A stretch of DNA of 64,000 bases from Muribaculaceae bacterium (GTDB lineage Bacteria > Bacteroidota > Bacteroidia > Bacteroidales > Muribaculaceae): contig JAGCCU010000001.1 of assembly GCA_017651515.1 (NCBI GenBank), positions 1-64,000 of the forward strand, read 5' to 3'. The first letter of the stretch is position 1. Every line of letters begins with the position of its first letter. The notes beneath the pieces were generated by a model. That model searched no databases and had not been told where the DNA came from. It saw only the letters and a list, made by a program, of their open reading frames with translations. This document shows, one piece after another, positions 55,993-64,000 of this stretch. Both the position numbers and the translations under genes were made by a program.

Positions 55993-58542
55993 ATGAAGCA
56001 TTTCTGTAAATTCATCTTTATAATATTTGTTAGTATCGCAAATACTAGCATTGCTCAAGAGTTGTTCCGCGACATGAACGCTCCAATGCACGATCGCATT
56101 ATGGATCTGTTAGGACGCATGACAGTCGAAGAAAAGGTCTCGATGATGACGAATACGGCTCCTGCCATACCAAGGCTTGGTATTGACAAGTATTACCATG
56201 GCAACGAAGCATTGCATGGTATCGTAAGACCTGGAAAATTTACAGTATTTCCTCAAGCAATAGGAATGGCGGCAACATGGAATCCTGATTTGCTGTTTCG
56301 TGTCACAACAGCTATCAGCGATGAGGCTCGCGGAAAGTGGAATTATTTTGAACTGGGTAAGAAACAGTTTGACGGTTCAAGTGATCTACTCACCTTTTGG
56401 TCTCCTACAATTAACATGGCTCGCGATCCACGTTGGGGTCGTACTCCTGAAACCTATGGTGAAGACCCCTACCTCACTGGCATGCTTGGTTGTGCTTTTG
56501 TAAAAGGATTACAAGGTGATCACCCACGATATTTAAAAGTTGTATCTACAACAAAACATTTTGCAGCAAACAATGAAGAACACAATCGCGCGTTTTGTAA
56601 TGCTATAATTAGTGAGCGTGATTTAAGGGAATATTATCTTCCCGCATTTGAACGTTGCGTAATCGACGGCAAGGTGCAATCAGTCATGAGTGCATATAAT
56701 GCTGTGAACAACGTACCCTGTACTGTTAATAACTATTTGCTTCGTAAAGTATTACGCGAAGACTGGGGTTTTAAAGGATATATCGTGAGTGACTGCAGTG
56801 CACCTGAATGGATGGTAACTCAACATAAATATGTTCGTGATCGAGAAACAGCTGCAGTTTTGGCGATGAATGCAGGCCTTGATTTAGAATGTGCCGACAA
56901 TGTTTATACCAAGCCTCTACTCAATGCCTATCATGACTACCGTGTTACTGATGCTGATATTGACTCTGCTGCATATCACTTGCTGAGAGGTCGTTTCTTG
57001 CTAGGATTGTTTGATGATCCAAATGCAAATCCATACAACAAAATCAGTCCTGATGTCGTTGGATGCAAAGAACACCAGCAATTAGCCCTTGAGACTGCAC
57101 GGCAAAGCCTTGTTCTTCTCAAAAATGAAAGCAACATGTTACCGCTTGACTCTAAAAAAATCAAGTCAATTGCCGTAGTTGGACCAAACGCTGCACACTG
57201 CGAGTTTGGAGATTATAGCGGTACTCCAGTTAATGCGCCTGTAACAATTCTTGAAGGCATCCAGAAACGTGTAGGTAACGATGTGAAGATTGTGCATGCA
57301 CCATGGGTTTCGTTTGCTAGTGGTAATGAACCTGTTAACAAGAGTTTCTTCCCTAATGGTATTAAAGCAGAATACTTTGATAATCTTGAATTGGCTGGAA
57401 CTCCACGCACACGTATTGAAGAGGAAATCTACTACGATCCTGCGAATCAACCACCCGATCCAGTTATCCCTAAAGCACCATTTTCGGCTCGATGGACAAC
57501 AGAGCTCTGTCCCACTGTTAGTGGCAATTACATTATCAATTTACGCACCGATGATGGCTGCCGCATGTGGATTGATGACAAGCAAGTGCTTGACGCATGG
57601 GTATCACACGCTGCAACCGATAATAAAACTGAAGTGGTACTTGAAGCAGGCCGTAAATACAAGGTTGTTATTGAGTATTACGATGGAGGTGGTGAAGCAT
57701 TTGCACGCCTATATTGGACGGCCCCCGATGTAAGCAAGAGTCGCATTGAATATTTCGGAGATGCTGGTAAGGCTGCACGTAACTGCGATGTAGTTGTTGC
57801 TGTCTTAGGCATTGATAAGAGCATAGAACGCGAAGGTCAAGACAGATATACCCTCGAACTTCCAGCCGACCAACGCGAATTCATTCAGGAAATATACAAA
57901 ATCAATCCTCGCACTGTGGTAGTACTTGTTGCAGGTAGCTCAATAGCCATAAACTGGATTAATGAACATATTCCTGCTGTGCTTGATGCTTGGTATCCTG
58001 GAGAACAAGGTGGAAATGCAGTCGCCGAAGCCCTGTTTGGCGATTATAACCCTGGAGGGAGATTGCCATTGACTGTTTATCGCTCACTTGAAGATCTGCC
58101 TGCATTTGACGACTATTCACTAACAAATGGACCTGGTCGCACCTACCAATATTTCACAGGCAAGCCATTATATGAGTTTGGCTATGGACTGAGTTATACT
58201 ACATTCAAATATAGTAATCTAACCACCAAGATTGACAATGATAACGTAGTAGTTAATTTCAATATCACCAACACGGGCAAGCGTGATGGAGATGAAGTCG
58301 CTCAAGTATATGTGCACTATCCAGAGACTGGTACTTATATGCCCATTAAGCAACTTCGGGGCTTTGAACGTGTAAATATTTCACGAGGCAAAACTAAAAC
58401 AATGAATATTAGCATTCCAAAGAAAGAATTACGCTATTGGGACGAATCAAATCGCTGTTTTGTAACACCCTCAGGTGAATATAAAATTATGGTAGGATCA
58501 TCATCCGAAAAAATACACCTGACAAGTAAAATTGTTCTTTAA
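55993..58542 (+). CDS. GH3 beta-glycosidase with PA14 insert
   Basis: 849 aa, exported (signal peptide to ~21). GNEALHGIVRPG, RDPRWGRTPETYGEDPYL and YIVSDCSAP with nucleophile Asp267. The PA14 module (~455-600, LRTDDGCRMWIDDKQ) lies in the C-terminal half and an FnIII-like domain ends the protein; there is no T9SS tail, unlike the paralogue at 15807, so it is more likely periplasmic. Next to two GH30_3-like genes, a beta-glucosidase finishing GH30 products is plausible. Confidence 0.88.
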   Translation: MKHFCKFIFIIFVSIANTSIAQELFRDMNAPMHDRIMDLLGRMTVEEKVSMMTNTAPAIPRLGIDKYYHGNEALHGIVRPGKFTVFPQAIGMAATWNPDLLFRVTTAISDEARGKWNYFELGKKQFDGSSDLLTFWSPTINMARDPRWGRTPETYGEDPYLTGMLGCAFVKGLQGDHPRYLKVVSTTKHFAANNEEHNRAFCNAIISERDLREYYLPAFERCVIDGKVQSVMSAYNAVNNVPCTVNNYLLRKVLREDWGFKGYIVSDCSAPEWMVTQHKYVRDRETAAVLAMNAGLDLECADNVYTKPLLNAYHDYRVTDADIDSAAYHLLRGRFLLGLFDDPNANPYNKISPDVVGCKEHQQLALETARQSLVLLKNESNMLPLDSKKIKSIAVVGPNAAHCEFGDYSGTPVNAPVTILEGIQKRVGNDVKIVHAPWVSFASGNEPVNKSFFPNGIKAEYFDNLELAGTPRTRIEEEIYYDPANQPPDPVIPKAPFSARWTTELCPTVSGNYIINLRTDDGCRMWIDDKQVLDAWVSHAATDNKTEVVLEAGRKYKVVIEYYDGGGEAFARLYWTAPDVSKSRIEYFGDAGKAARNCDVVVAVLGIDKSIEREGQDRYTLELPADQREFIQEIYKINPRTVVVLVAGSSIAINWINEHIPAVLDAWYPGEQGGNAVAEALFGDYNPGGRLPLTVYRSLEDLPAFDDYSLTNGPGRTYQYFTGKPLYEFGYGLSYTTFKYSNLTTKIDNDNVVVNFNITNTGKRDGDEVAQVYVHYPETGTYMPIKQLRGFERVNISRGKTKTMNISIPKKELRYWDESNRCFVTPSGEYKIMVGSSSEKIHLTSKIVL

Positions 58543-58552
58543 ATTGCTTATA

Positions 58553-58957
58553 ATGATTACATTGAGAATTTACTGCATAATATTATTTCTCTGTAGTTCA
58601 GTATGTATATTTGCCAATGACAATAATGGACTGGAGTTTACTGATACTATTTGCGATTTAGGCTATCTGACTGTGGATGGTGGTAATCGAATTGGCTACT
58701 TTGAATGTATAAATCGCAGCAATTCATCAATCTCAATTGTAGGTGCATTATCAACTTGTGGTTGCACAGTACCCACCTATCCGAAATCACCAATTGAACC
58801 AGGACAAAAAGGTGTTATTACAGTATCCTACGATCCTGCGGGGCGACCTATTGGAGAATTTGAAAAGATACTTACAATAATTACTACAGGTTCTCCTCGA
58901 GAAATAAAACTATATTTAAGAGGAGAAACAATCTCAATTCACTCAACCACATATTGA
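58553..58957 (+). CDS. DUF1573-domain exported protein
   Basis: 134 aa from ATG-58553 (an upstream ATG at 58532 would overlap the GH3 gene). Signal peptide (to ~20), then a single Ig-like DUF1573 domain with the typical CGCTVP and PGQKGVITVSYDPAGRPIGEF blocks. Function unknown; often found as small surface or periplasmic proteins in Bacteroidetes. Embedded in the glycan operon. Confidence 0.75.
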   Translation: MITLRIYCIILFLCSSVCIFANDNNGLEFTDTICDLGYLTVDGGNRIGYFECINRSNSSISIVGALSTCGCTVPTYPKSPIEPGQKGVITVSYDPAGRPIGEFEKILTIITTGSPREIKLYLRGETISIHSTTY

Positions 58958-58990
58958 CTTTTTATGTCATAACTTAATTTCTCAAAATCA

Positions 58991-59962
58991 ATGTTGACAA
59001 AACCATTCAAATTCAGACCACAATTAAAGAGCGTTCTTTGGGGTGGACATCGCATTGCCGCACTAAAGAACATTCCTAACGACAGCAGATTAATTGGTGA
59101 AAGTTGGGAAATATCTTCTATTCCTGGTAAAGAATCGGTTGTTGTTGGTGGTGAATACGATGGGCTTACAATAACCGAGCTTATTACGACTCGTCGTGAA
59201 GAGATTGTTGGTAATGAAAATTATGAACTATATGGAAATAAATTCCCTCTTCTAGTAAAAATTATTGATGCCCATCAGAACCTTTCTATACAGGTTCATC
59301 CGAACGATGAATTAGCCCTAGTACGCCATAACAGTCCAGGAAAAACAGAAATGTGGTATATAGTTGCCACCGAAGCACAGTCAACAATATTAGCTGGTCT
59401 TAATCAGCCTCTTACTCCTACACATTTTGAATTATTGGCAAACAACGGTCTATTACCAGAATGTTTAACACACTATATGTCAAAGCCAGGAGATGTGTTT
59501 TATCTACCAGCTGGTACAATTCACAGCATTGGCGCTGGCAATCTACTGGTTGAGATACAACAAGCAAGTGATATCACATATCGGCTTTATGACTATGATC
59601 GGTTAGATGCTGAAGGACAACCGCGTGAGTTACACATTGAACAGGCAAAAGACGCAATTAATTATACTACATCCGCCAATATTTATTCACATAGCGATCA
59701 GCACAAAGTGGGTATTAGTAAACTGGCAAAATGTGAATACTTTGATGTTTGTCACCTAGCTGTTGACAACTTCTATGAATTGCCATGGCAATCCATGAAA
59801 TCCTTTATGATAATGGTGTGTATTGATGGCAATCTCGATATTATAACAAATTGTGAATATCACACTCCCCTACGTATGGGTGAAAGCTTGCTTATACCAG
59901 CAAGTGTATGTAAAGTAGCAATTAAAGGTCAAGGTAAAGTTGTTACTGCTCAAGTAAATTAA
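58991..59962 (+). CDS. manA: Mannose-6-phosphate isomerase, class I
   Basis: 323 aa cytosolic zinc enzyme that converts mannose 6-phosphate to fructose 6-phosphate. WGGHRIA and IGESWEISS at the N-terminus, metal-binding QVHPNDE, and LPAGTIHSIGAGNLLVEIQQASDITYRLYDYDR are diagnostic of the short Bacteroidetes/Bacillus form. Its place between GH92-containing genes and a GH43 gives the operon a route from released mannose into glycolysis, so mannose is likely a real product of this locus. Confidence 0.93.
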   Translation: MLTKPFKFRPQLKSVLWGGHRIAALKNIPNDSRLIGESWEISSIPGKESVVVGGEYDGLTITELITTRREEIVGNENYELYGNKFPLLVKIIDAHQNLSIQVHPNDELALVRHNSPGKTEMWYIVATEAQSTILAGLNQPLTPTHFELLANNGLLPECLTHYMSKPGDVFYLPAGTIHSIGAGNLLVEIQQASDITYRLYDYDRLDAEGQPRELHIEQAKDAINYTTSANIYSHSDQHKVGISKLAKCEYFDVCHLAVDNFYELPWQSMKSFMIMVCIDGNLDIITNCEYHTPLRMGESLLIPASVCKVAIKGQGKVVTAQVN

Positions 59963-59988
59963 AGTAATAATTATAATAAGTCACGAAT

Positions 59989-61644
59989 ATGAAATCAATT
60001 AAAACAAAAACCATCTGGTTTCTTGCCGCATTTGTTTTTTTTGTAAACCCTCTCCTATCAAATGCCCAGAAACGCCTATTTGTGCTTTCCGATCCTCACT
60101 TAATTGCCAAGGGCTTGTTTCAATCATATAGCAGTGCATTTCAAAATGCTCTTGCCAATGACAACAAGATGTTTGACCTATCAAATGAAATAATGCAGTC
60201 GGTGGTTAATACTATTCTCGAGGAACAACCCGATGCAGTCCTCATTCCAGGCGATCTTACAAAACAAGGCGCCAAACTCAGTCATATTGAGATGTCGACT
60301 ATACTCAAACAGATAACTGATGCTGGAATCAAAGTGTTTGTAATCCCAGGTAATCACGATGTAAACAACACTCAAGCGGTTCGTTATGATGGTAATAACA
60401 CCTATCCAGCTGCCACTGTCACAAGTAGTGAGTTTGTTGAGTTATATAATGAAATGGGATTTGCCAATGCTTTAGCTCGCGATAATAATTCTTTAAGCTA
60501 CGTTGTCGAGCCTATTCCTGGACTACGACTTATTGCTGTCGATGATAGCCGCTGTACAGCCCGAGATAATAATCCATATCTTAACGCCAATGGCCTCACA
60601 ATGAGTACTCGTTCATGGATATGCAATCAAATTGACGATGCACGCCAGCATGACAAGCAGGTAATGGTAATGATGCATCACAATTTGATTGAGCACATTG
60701 ACGAGCAATCATCATTTACTGGAGATGCTCGCCTGACGTTAGCCGATGCCGTACGTGATGAGATGTTGCAGCATGGTGCTCGTTTTTTTCTCACAGGACA
60801 TATGCATATCTCAAATATCAGCACTTGGTATAATGAAGAATTAACCGATTCTGTCGTAGAAATTTCCACTGGCTCGGCTATAGCCTATCCGTGTCATTAT
60901 CGTATAATTGAAGTGTCTCCAGATTTAGGGACGTTCACCGTAACCACCCATTCTATTACTGATGTTGAGGGAATTGAGAATTTTCCCGAATATGCCCTAG
61001 AACGAATGAATGGCAGTACCCGAGCAACAATAAGCAGTATCGTTTATAACAACTGGGATGCCCTAAGTGAGCGACTTGAAGAATACCAGTCATATTTAGG
61101 AAATGTCGAGCTTACTCCTGAAAACATAACTAATATTGCGTACCGCAACATGTCGGAGTCCGTATCCGAGCTAAATCAAGTAATGGCCGAAGGAAATGAA
61201 AATGAAAAAGACGGTCAAGCTATTAGAAACCGACTGAATACTGCGATAACTAATTTTGCAAACGACATTCTGTCGGATGCTAATATCTTTATTCAGTTAA
61301 TTGCAGCACCACTTATCACAGAGCAGTTCAATCAAATGCTTGACGTACCCCTGAAAAGTGCACTAAACGATTGCACAAACTATGGCAGTTATCGCGCAAA
61401 TGTGACAGATGATTTGCACCCCATTTTACACTTCACATCTGTAGAAATACCTAGCGATACCATTCGTGGTGATCTTAACGGCGATACAATTGTCGATGTG
61501 TCAGATGTCAACATTTTAATAAACATCATCTTGGGTTATGAAACAAATAATGAACTTATTGTTGCAGCCGATCTGACAGGTGATAATCTGCCCGATGTCA
61601 GTGATGTTAATGCCTTAATAAATATAATACTGCATAAAGAATAA
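59989..61644 (+). CDS. Exported calcineurin-like metallophosphoesterase with dockerin-like tail
   Basis: 551 aa. Signal peptide (to ~26), then the binuclear-metal motifs in order: LSDPHL, IPGDLTKQG, IPGNHDVNN, MMHHN and LTGHMHI. A helical region (~330-490) follows, and then two dockerin-like repeats (GDLNGDTIVDVSDVNILINI and DLTGDNLPDVSDVNALINI). The substrate is unknown. In an operon with alpha-mannosidases and ManA, removal of phosphate from phosphorylated mannan is one possibility (speculative). Confidence 0.82.
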   Translation: MKSIKTKTIWFLAAFVFFVNPLLSNAQKRLFVLSDPHLIAKGLFQSYSSAFQNALANDNKMFDLSNEIMQSVVNTILEEQPDAVLIPGDLTKQGAKLSHIEMSTILKQITDAGIKVFVIPGNHDVNNTQAVRYDGNNTYPAATVTSSEFVELYNEMGFANALARDNNSLSYVVEPIPGLRLIAVDDSRCTARDNNPYLNANGLTMSTRSWICNQIDDARQHDKQVMVMMHHNLIEHIDEQSSFTGDARLTLADAVRDEMLQHGARFFLTGHMHISNISTWYNEELTDSVVEISTGSAIAYPCHYRIIEVSPDLGTFTVTTHSITDVEGIENFPEYALERMNGSTRATISSIVYNNWDALSERLEEYQSYLGNVELTPENITNIAYRNMSESVSELNQVMAEGNENEKDGQAIRNRLNTAITNFANDILSDANIFIQLIAAPLITEQFNQMLDVPLKSALNDCTNYGSYRANVTDDLHPILHFTSVEIPSDTIRGDLNGDTIVDVSDVNILINIILGYETNNELIVAADLTGDNLPDVSDVNALINIILHKE

Positions 61645-61649
61645 ATTCA

Positions 61650-62585
61650 ATGAATAAATTAATTCTCATAATCGCCATTGCTGCTCTGATTATCACAACT
61701 TCATGCTCTTCAAAGAAGCAGTCATTAGGCCCGAATCCATTTATCACCCATATGTACACAGCCGACCCCTCAGGGCATGTGTGGAATGATGGTCGTCTTT
61801 ATGTGTATGCATCGCATGACATTGACCCTCCTCGAGGCTGCGACTTAATGGATCAATATCATGTGTTTTCAACTGACGATTTGCAACACTGGACTGATCA
61901 TGGTGAAATAGTACGTGCAAGTCAAGTGCCATGGGGTCGTCCTGAAGGCGGTTTCATGTGGGCTCCTGACTGTGCATATAAAAACGGCAAGTATTATTTC
62001 TATTTTCCACATCCATCTGAAAGCAATGTTTCACCATCATGGAAAGTTGGAATTGCAGTAAGTGATAACCCAGCCAGTGGTTTTACTGTTCTTGAAAAAC
62101 CATTGGAAGGTGCTGGCGGTTGGGATATGATTGACCCTGCAATATTTATTGATGATGATGGTCAGGCATATTTTTACTATGGTGGCGGCAGTCACTGTTA
62201 TGGCGCACGAATGAATGATAATATGATATCTCTGGCAGAACCATTACGTGATATGGAGGGGTTGGTAGATTTTCATGAAGCAGCTTGGGTTCACAAGTAT
62301 AACGGGAAATACTATCTATCTTATGCTGACAATCGCAATGGAGCCAATCAAATGCGTTATGCCATGAGCGATTCACCATTGGGCCCATGGGATTATAAAG
62401 GGGTTATACTAAATCCAACTAGTTGCTCAATGAGTCATGGCTCAATTGTAGAGTATAAAGGACAATGGTATCTGCTCTATCACAACAGTGACCTTTCTAG
62501 TGGCCGTCCTGAGTTGCGATCAATATGCATCGACCCTCTCTATTATAATCCCGACGGCACAATTCAACGCGTCATCCAGCACTGA
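61650..62585 (+). CDS. GH43-family lipoprotein glycosidase (arabinofuranosidase/xylosidase type)
   Basis: 311 aa lipoprotein (ITTSC, Cys19) with a five-bladed propeller: base Asp in YTADPSGHVW, pKa-modulating Asp in DMIDPAIFIDDDG and acid Glu in DFHEAAWVHKYNGKYYLSY. All three catalytic residues are present, unlike the GH43 at 31577. Last gene of the operon, 5 nt after the phosphoesterase and followed by a terminator. Fungal or plant arabinose/xylose/galactose decorations are possible targets. Confidence 0.88.
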   Translation: MNKLILIIAIAALIITTSCSSKKQSLGPNPFITHMYTADPSGHVWNDGRLYVYASHDIDPPRGCDLMDQYHVFSTDDLQHWTDHGEIVRASQVPWGRPEGGFMWAPDCAYKNGKYYFYFPHPSESNVSPSWKVGIAVSDNPASGFTVLEKPLEGAGGWDMIDPAIFIDDDGQAYFYYGGGSHCYGARMNDNMISLAEPLRDMEGLVDFHEAAWVHKYNGKYYLSYADNRNGANQMRYAMSDSPLGPWDYKGVILNPTSCSMSHGSIVEYKGQWYLLYHNSDLSSGRPELRSICIDPLYYNPDGTIQRVIQH

Positions 62586-62656
62586 CGTTCATCACAGAGC
62601 AAATGTTAATCGGCTCAGTCATACATCTCCTGTTCTGTAAGATTATTTTTTATTCA

Positions 62657-62695
62657 AATAAAGAGTGACACCCAATCTAAGTGTCGCTCTTTATT
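62657..62695 (+). terminator. Rho-independent terminator closing the SusCD operon
   Basis: AATAAAGAGTGACAC pairs with GTGTCGCTCTTTATT (one G-U pair) around a 9-nt loop, followed by a T-rich stretch. Between the GH43 stop (62585) and the next promoter I see nothing else coding. Confidence 0.85.
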
Positions 62696-62867
62696 CTTCT
62701 TCGTGCTGTCATCTCATATCTTTGAACTCATAGAATACCCAGTCATCGAGGGCTTAAATTGCTTGGTTTTTTGCCACGAAATAGGTCAAGGCTGCAAAAA
62801 CGGCAAACTCACTTCCCAAATAACGAAAATACTAGACAATTTGTGAGCCGAGTTGCTAGAAAAATAT

Positions 62868-62875
62868 TACTTTTG
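62868..62875 (+). promoter_or_regulatory. Promoter -7 element for the fatty-acid transporter gene
   Basis: TACTTTTG matches TAnnTTTG, with TTTG at 62840-62843 as a loosely spaced -33 (24 nt). It lies inside the longest open frame (from 62853), so translation must start later, at ATG-62895 or 62901. Confidence 0.5.
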
Positions 62876-62894
62876 CGTCATCAATCTAAAAAGA

Positions 62895-63671
62895 ATGCCC
62901 ATGATTAAATTTTGCGTGCGATTAGTGCAACGATGGTTGCCAGATCCGTTTATTTTCGCAATACTACTCACCTTCATTGCTGCGGCGGTAGCAATGCCAT
63001 TGTGTCACCAGACCCCCCTCGAGGTGATTGAGCACTGGGGGGGAGGAATATGGAATTTGCTGGCATTTGCCATGCAGATGGCTCTGATTCTTGTGTGTGG
63101 ATCGACCTTGGCTGCGGCACCGGTTGTCAAGCGCGCTATCGATTCAATGGCTCGCTTACCTCAGAGTGCCCCCGCTGCAATTGCTCTAGTGACCGTCGTG
63201 TCGGCATTATCCTGCTGTCTCAACTGGGGCTTTGGTCTTATTGTTGGTGTCGTGTTTGCAAAGGCAATAGCACGTCGCCGACGTGACGTGGACTATCGGC
63301 TTCTTATTGCATCGGCCTACAGTGGCTTTGTAGTGTGGCATGCCGGCATCTCAGGTTCCATCCCTCTCACAATGGCAACACCTGGCGAAGCACTCGCGTT
63401 GGCTACCAATGGTGCGTTGACCGCCCCTGTGCCATTAGCTCAAACCATCTTCGACTGGCACAATGTGGTGACTGTGCTGTTTGTGATAATCGGCATCACC
63501 ATCACTAACACCTTAATGCACCCCAAACAGGGCATCCTCACCATTGACCCAGCGCTACTGGAGGACAATGAGAATATTACGCCCGATGTTTCCTCCTCGG
63601 CCAAGACACCGGCACAGAGGCTCGAACACAGCAAATTAGGTGGACGAGAAGGAAATCAGGCGACAGGGTGA
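62895..63671 (+). pseudogene. atoE: AtoE-type short-chain fatty acid transporter, truncated at the C-terminus
   Basis: Inner-membrane transporter of the TIGR00366/AtoE family. Membrane helices are clear (e.g. FIFAILLTFIAAAVAMPL, LAFAMQMALILVCGSTLAAA) and blocks CCLNWGFGLIVGVVFAKAIARR and YSGFVVWHAGISGSIPLT are family-like. Normal members exceed 430 aa; this one keeps ~247 conserved residues to AKTPAQRLEHSK and then ends after 11 unrelated residues at TGA 63669-63671. The C-terminal half is missing, and an unrelated frame follows directly. Either a rearrangement or an assembly join near 63636. Confidence 0.8.
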
Positions 63672-64000
63672 CATCGACCCTGACTATCAACGCTGGAATG
63701 CCATTGGCAATTTGGGGCACCTTCCAGCTAGTGACCCTAACCGTATCGAGCGCCTCAGCGAGATGGCCAACGAACTGTACAAGCAGCTGGGACGAGGCGA
63801 ATATGACGAAAACCCGAGTTACCACATTCAGATGGTGGTGGCAGAATACTTCGACAGCAATCCCCAGACCTTGCTGCAATGGATTTACAACAACCGCAAC
63901 AAGAAGAAAAACCTGATTGTTGAGCACTTTGAGCAAATCTTTGCCAACGGCTGGCGAAACAAGTACTCCCTGGTCAAGGCCATAGAGCAAATGCGCGACC
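63640..64000 (+). CDS. Unknown open frame running off the window
   Basis: 120 codons without a stop from GTG-63640 to the window end, with codon use like normal genes. The product is hydrophilic (RRQGDIDPDYQRWNAIGNLG ... YFDSNPQTLLQWIYNNRNKK) and mainly helical in look; I recognise no family. The codon just upstream (63637-63639) is TAG in the transporter part, and no ribosome-binding or promoter signal is seen, so the 5' end was probably cut off at the junction. Its function cannot be stated. Confidence 0.45.
   Translation, partial: MDEKEIRRQGDIDPDYQRWNAIGNLGHLPASDPNRIERLSEMANELYKQLGRGEYDENPSYHIQMVVAEYFDSNPQTLLQWIYNNRNKKKNLIVEHFEQIFANGWRNKYSLVKAIEQMRD

Noticed and set aside
63640-64000. Integrated phage or conjugative element at the right edge
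   Set aside because: No integrase, attachment repeat, tRNA or recognisable mobile gene is visible in the 361 nt available.

Overview
The window comes from a Bacteroidales genome, probably Prevotellaceae or Muribaculaceae. This is inferred from SusC/SusD genes, a hybrid two-component regulator, -7 elements of the TAnnTTTG type, type IX secretion (T9SS) C-terminal domains, dockerin-like 'DVNAxINIIL' tails and a tmRNA tag ending GENNYALAA. I cannot fix genus or species by eye.

Left edge (1-4000): a tmRNA missing about two 5' bases, then two damaged genes. The M48-TerB metallopeptidase has an in-frame TAA at codon 17. The C69-family peptidase, joined to a membrane segment, coiled coil and HTH, has a TGA where the family usually has a tryptophan codon.

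Xylose operon (4152-11432, +): NrtR/AraR-type Nudix regulator, xylulokinase, xylose isomerase, MFS sugar/proton symporter and a translationally coupled GH36 alpha-galactosidase, closed by a 28-nt palindromic terminator.

Minus-strand glycan-degradation cluster (11512-36605): hybrid two-component system with an overlapping GH43 gene; an operon of FG-GAP propeller protein, GH2 and SGNH esterase; two large secreted proteins with CBM-like modules and no catalytic domain; a GH30 endo-1,6-galactanase-like enzyme with dockerin-like repeats; and a GH3 plus a GH2-propeller fusion. Many carry T9SS or dockerin-like sorting tails.

Plus-strand locus (36807-62585): GH2 and GH92, then a 21-kb polysaccharide utilisation operon: clan GH-D glycosidase, IPT/NHL lipoprotein, SusC, SusD, DUF1735/DUF4361-type lipoprotein, GH92, two GH30, GH3, DUF1573, mannose-6-phosphate isomerase, metallophosphoesterase and GH43. 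The enzymes suggest mannose-rich and beta-1,6-glucan-like or galactan-like targets; this is inference.

Five promoters (four on the minus strand and the one that opens the SusCD operon) share a box resembling ATTTTTTGAAAC. Its first 8 bases always lie exactly 35 nt upstream of the -7 element. I read it as the operator tying the two halves into one regulon, probably under the resident hybrid two-component regulator.

Right edge (62586-64000): terminator, promoter, a truncated AtoE-type short-chain fatty acid transporter, and an abrupt junction into an unrelated open frame that runs off the window.
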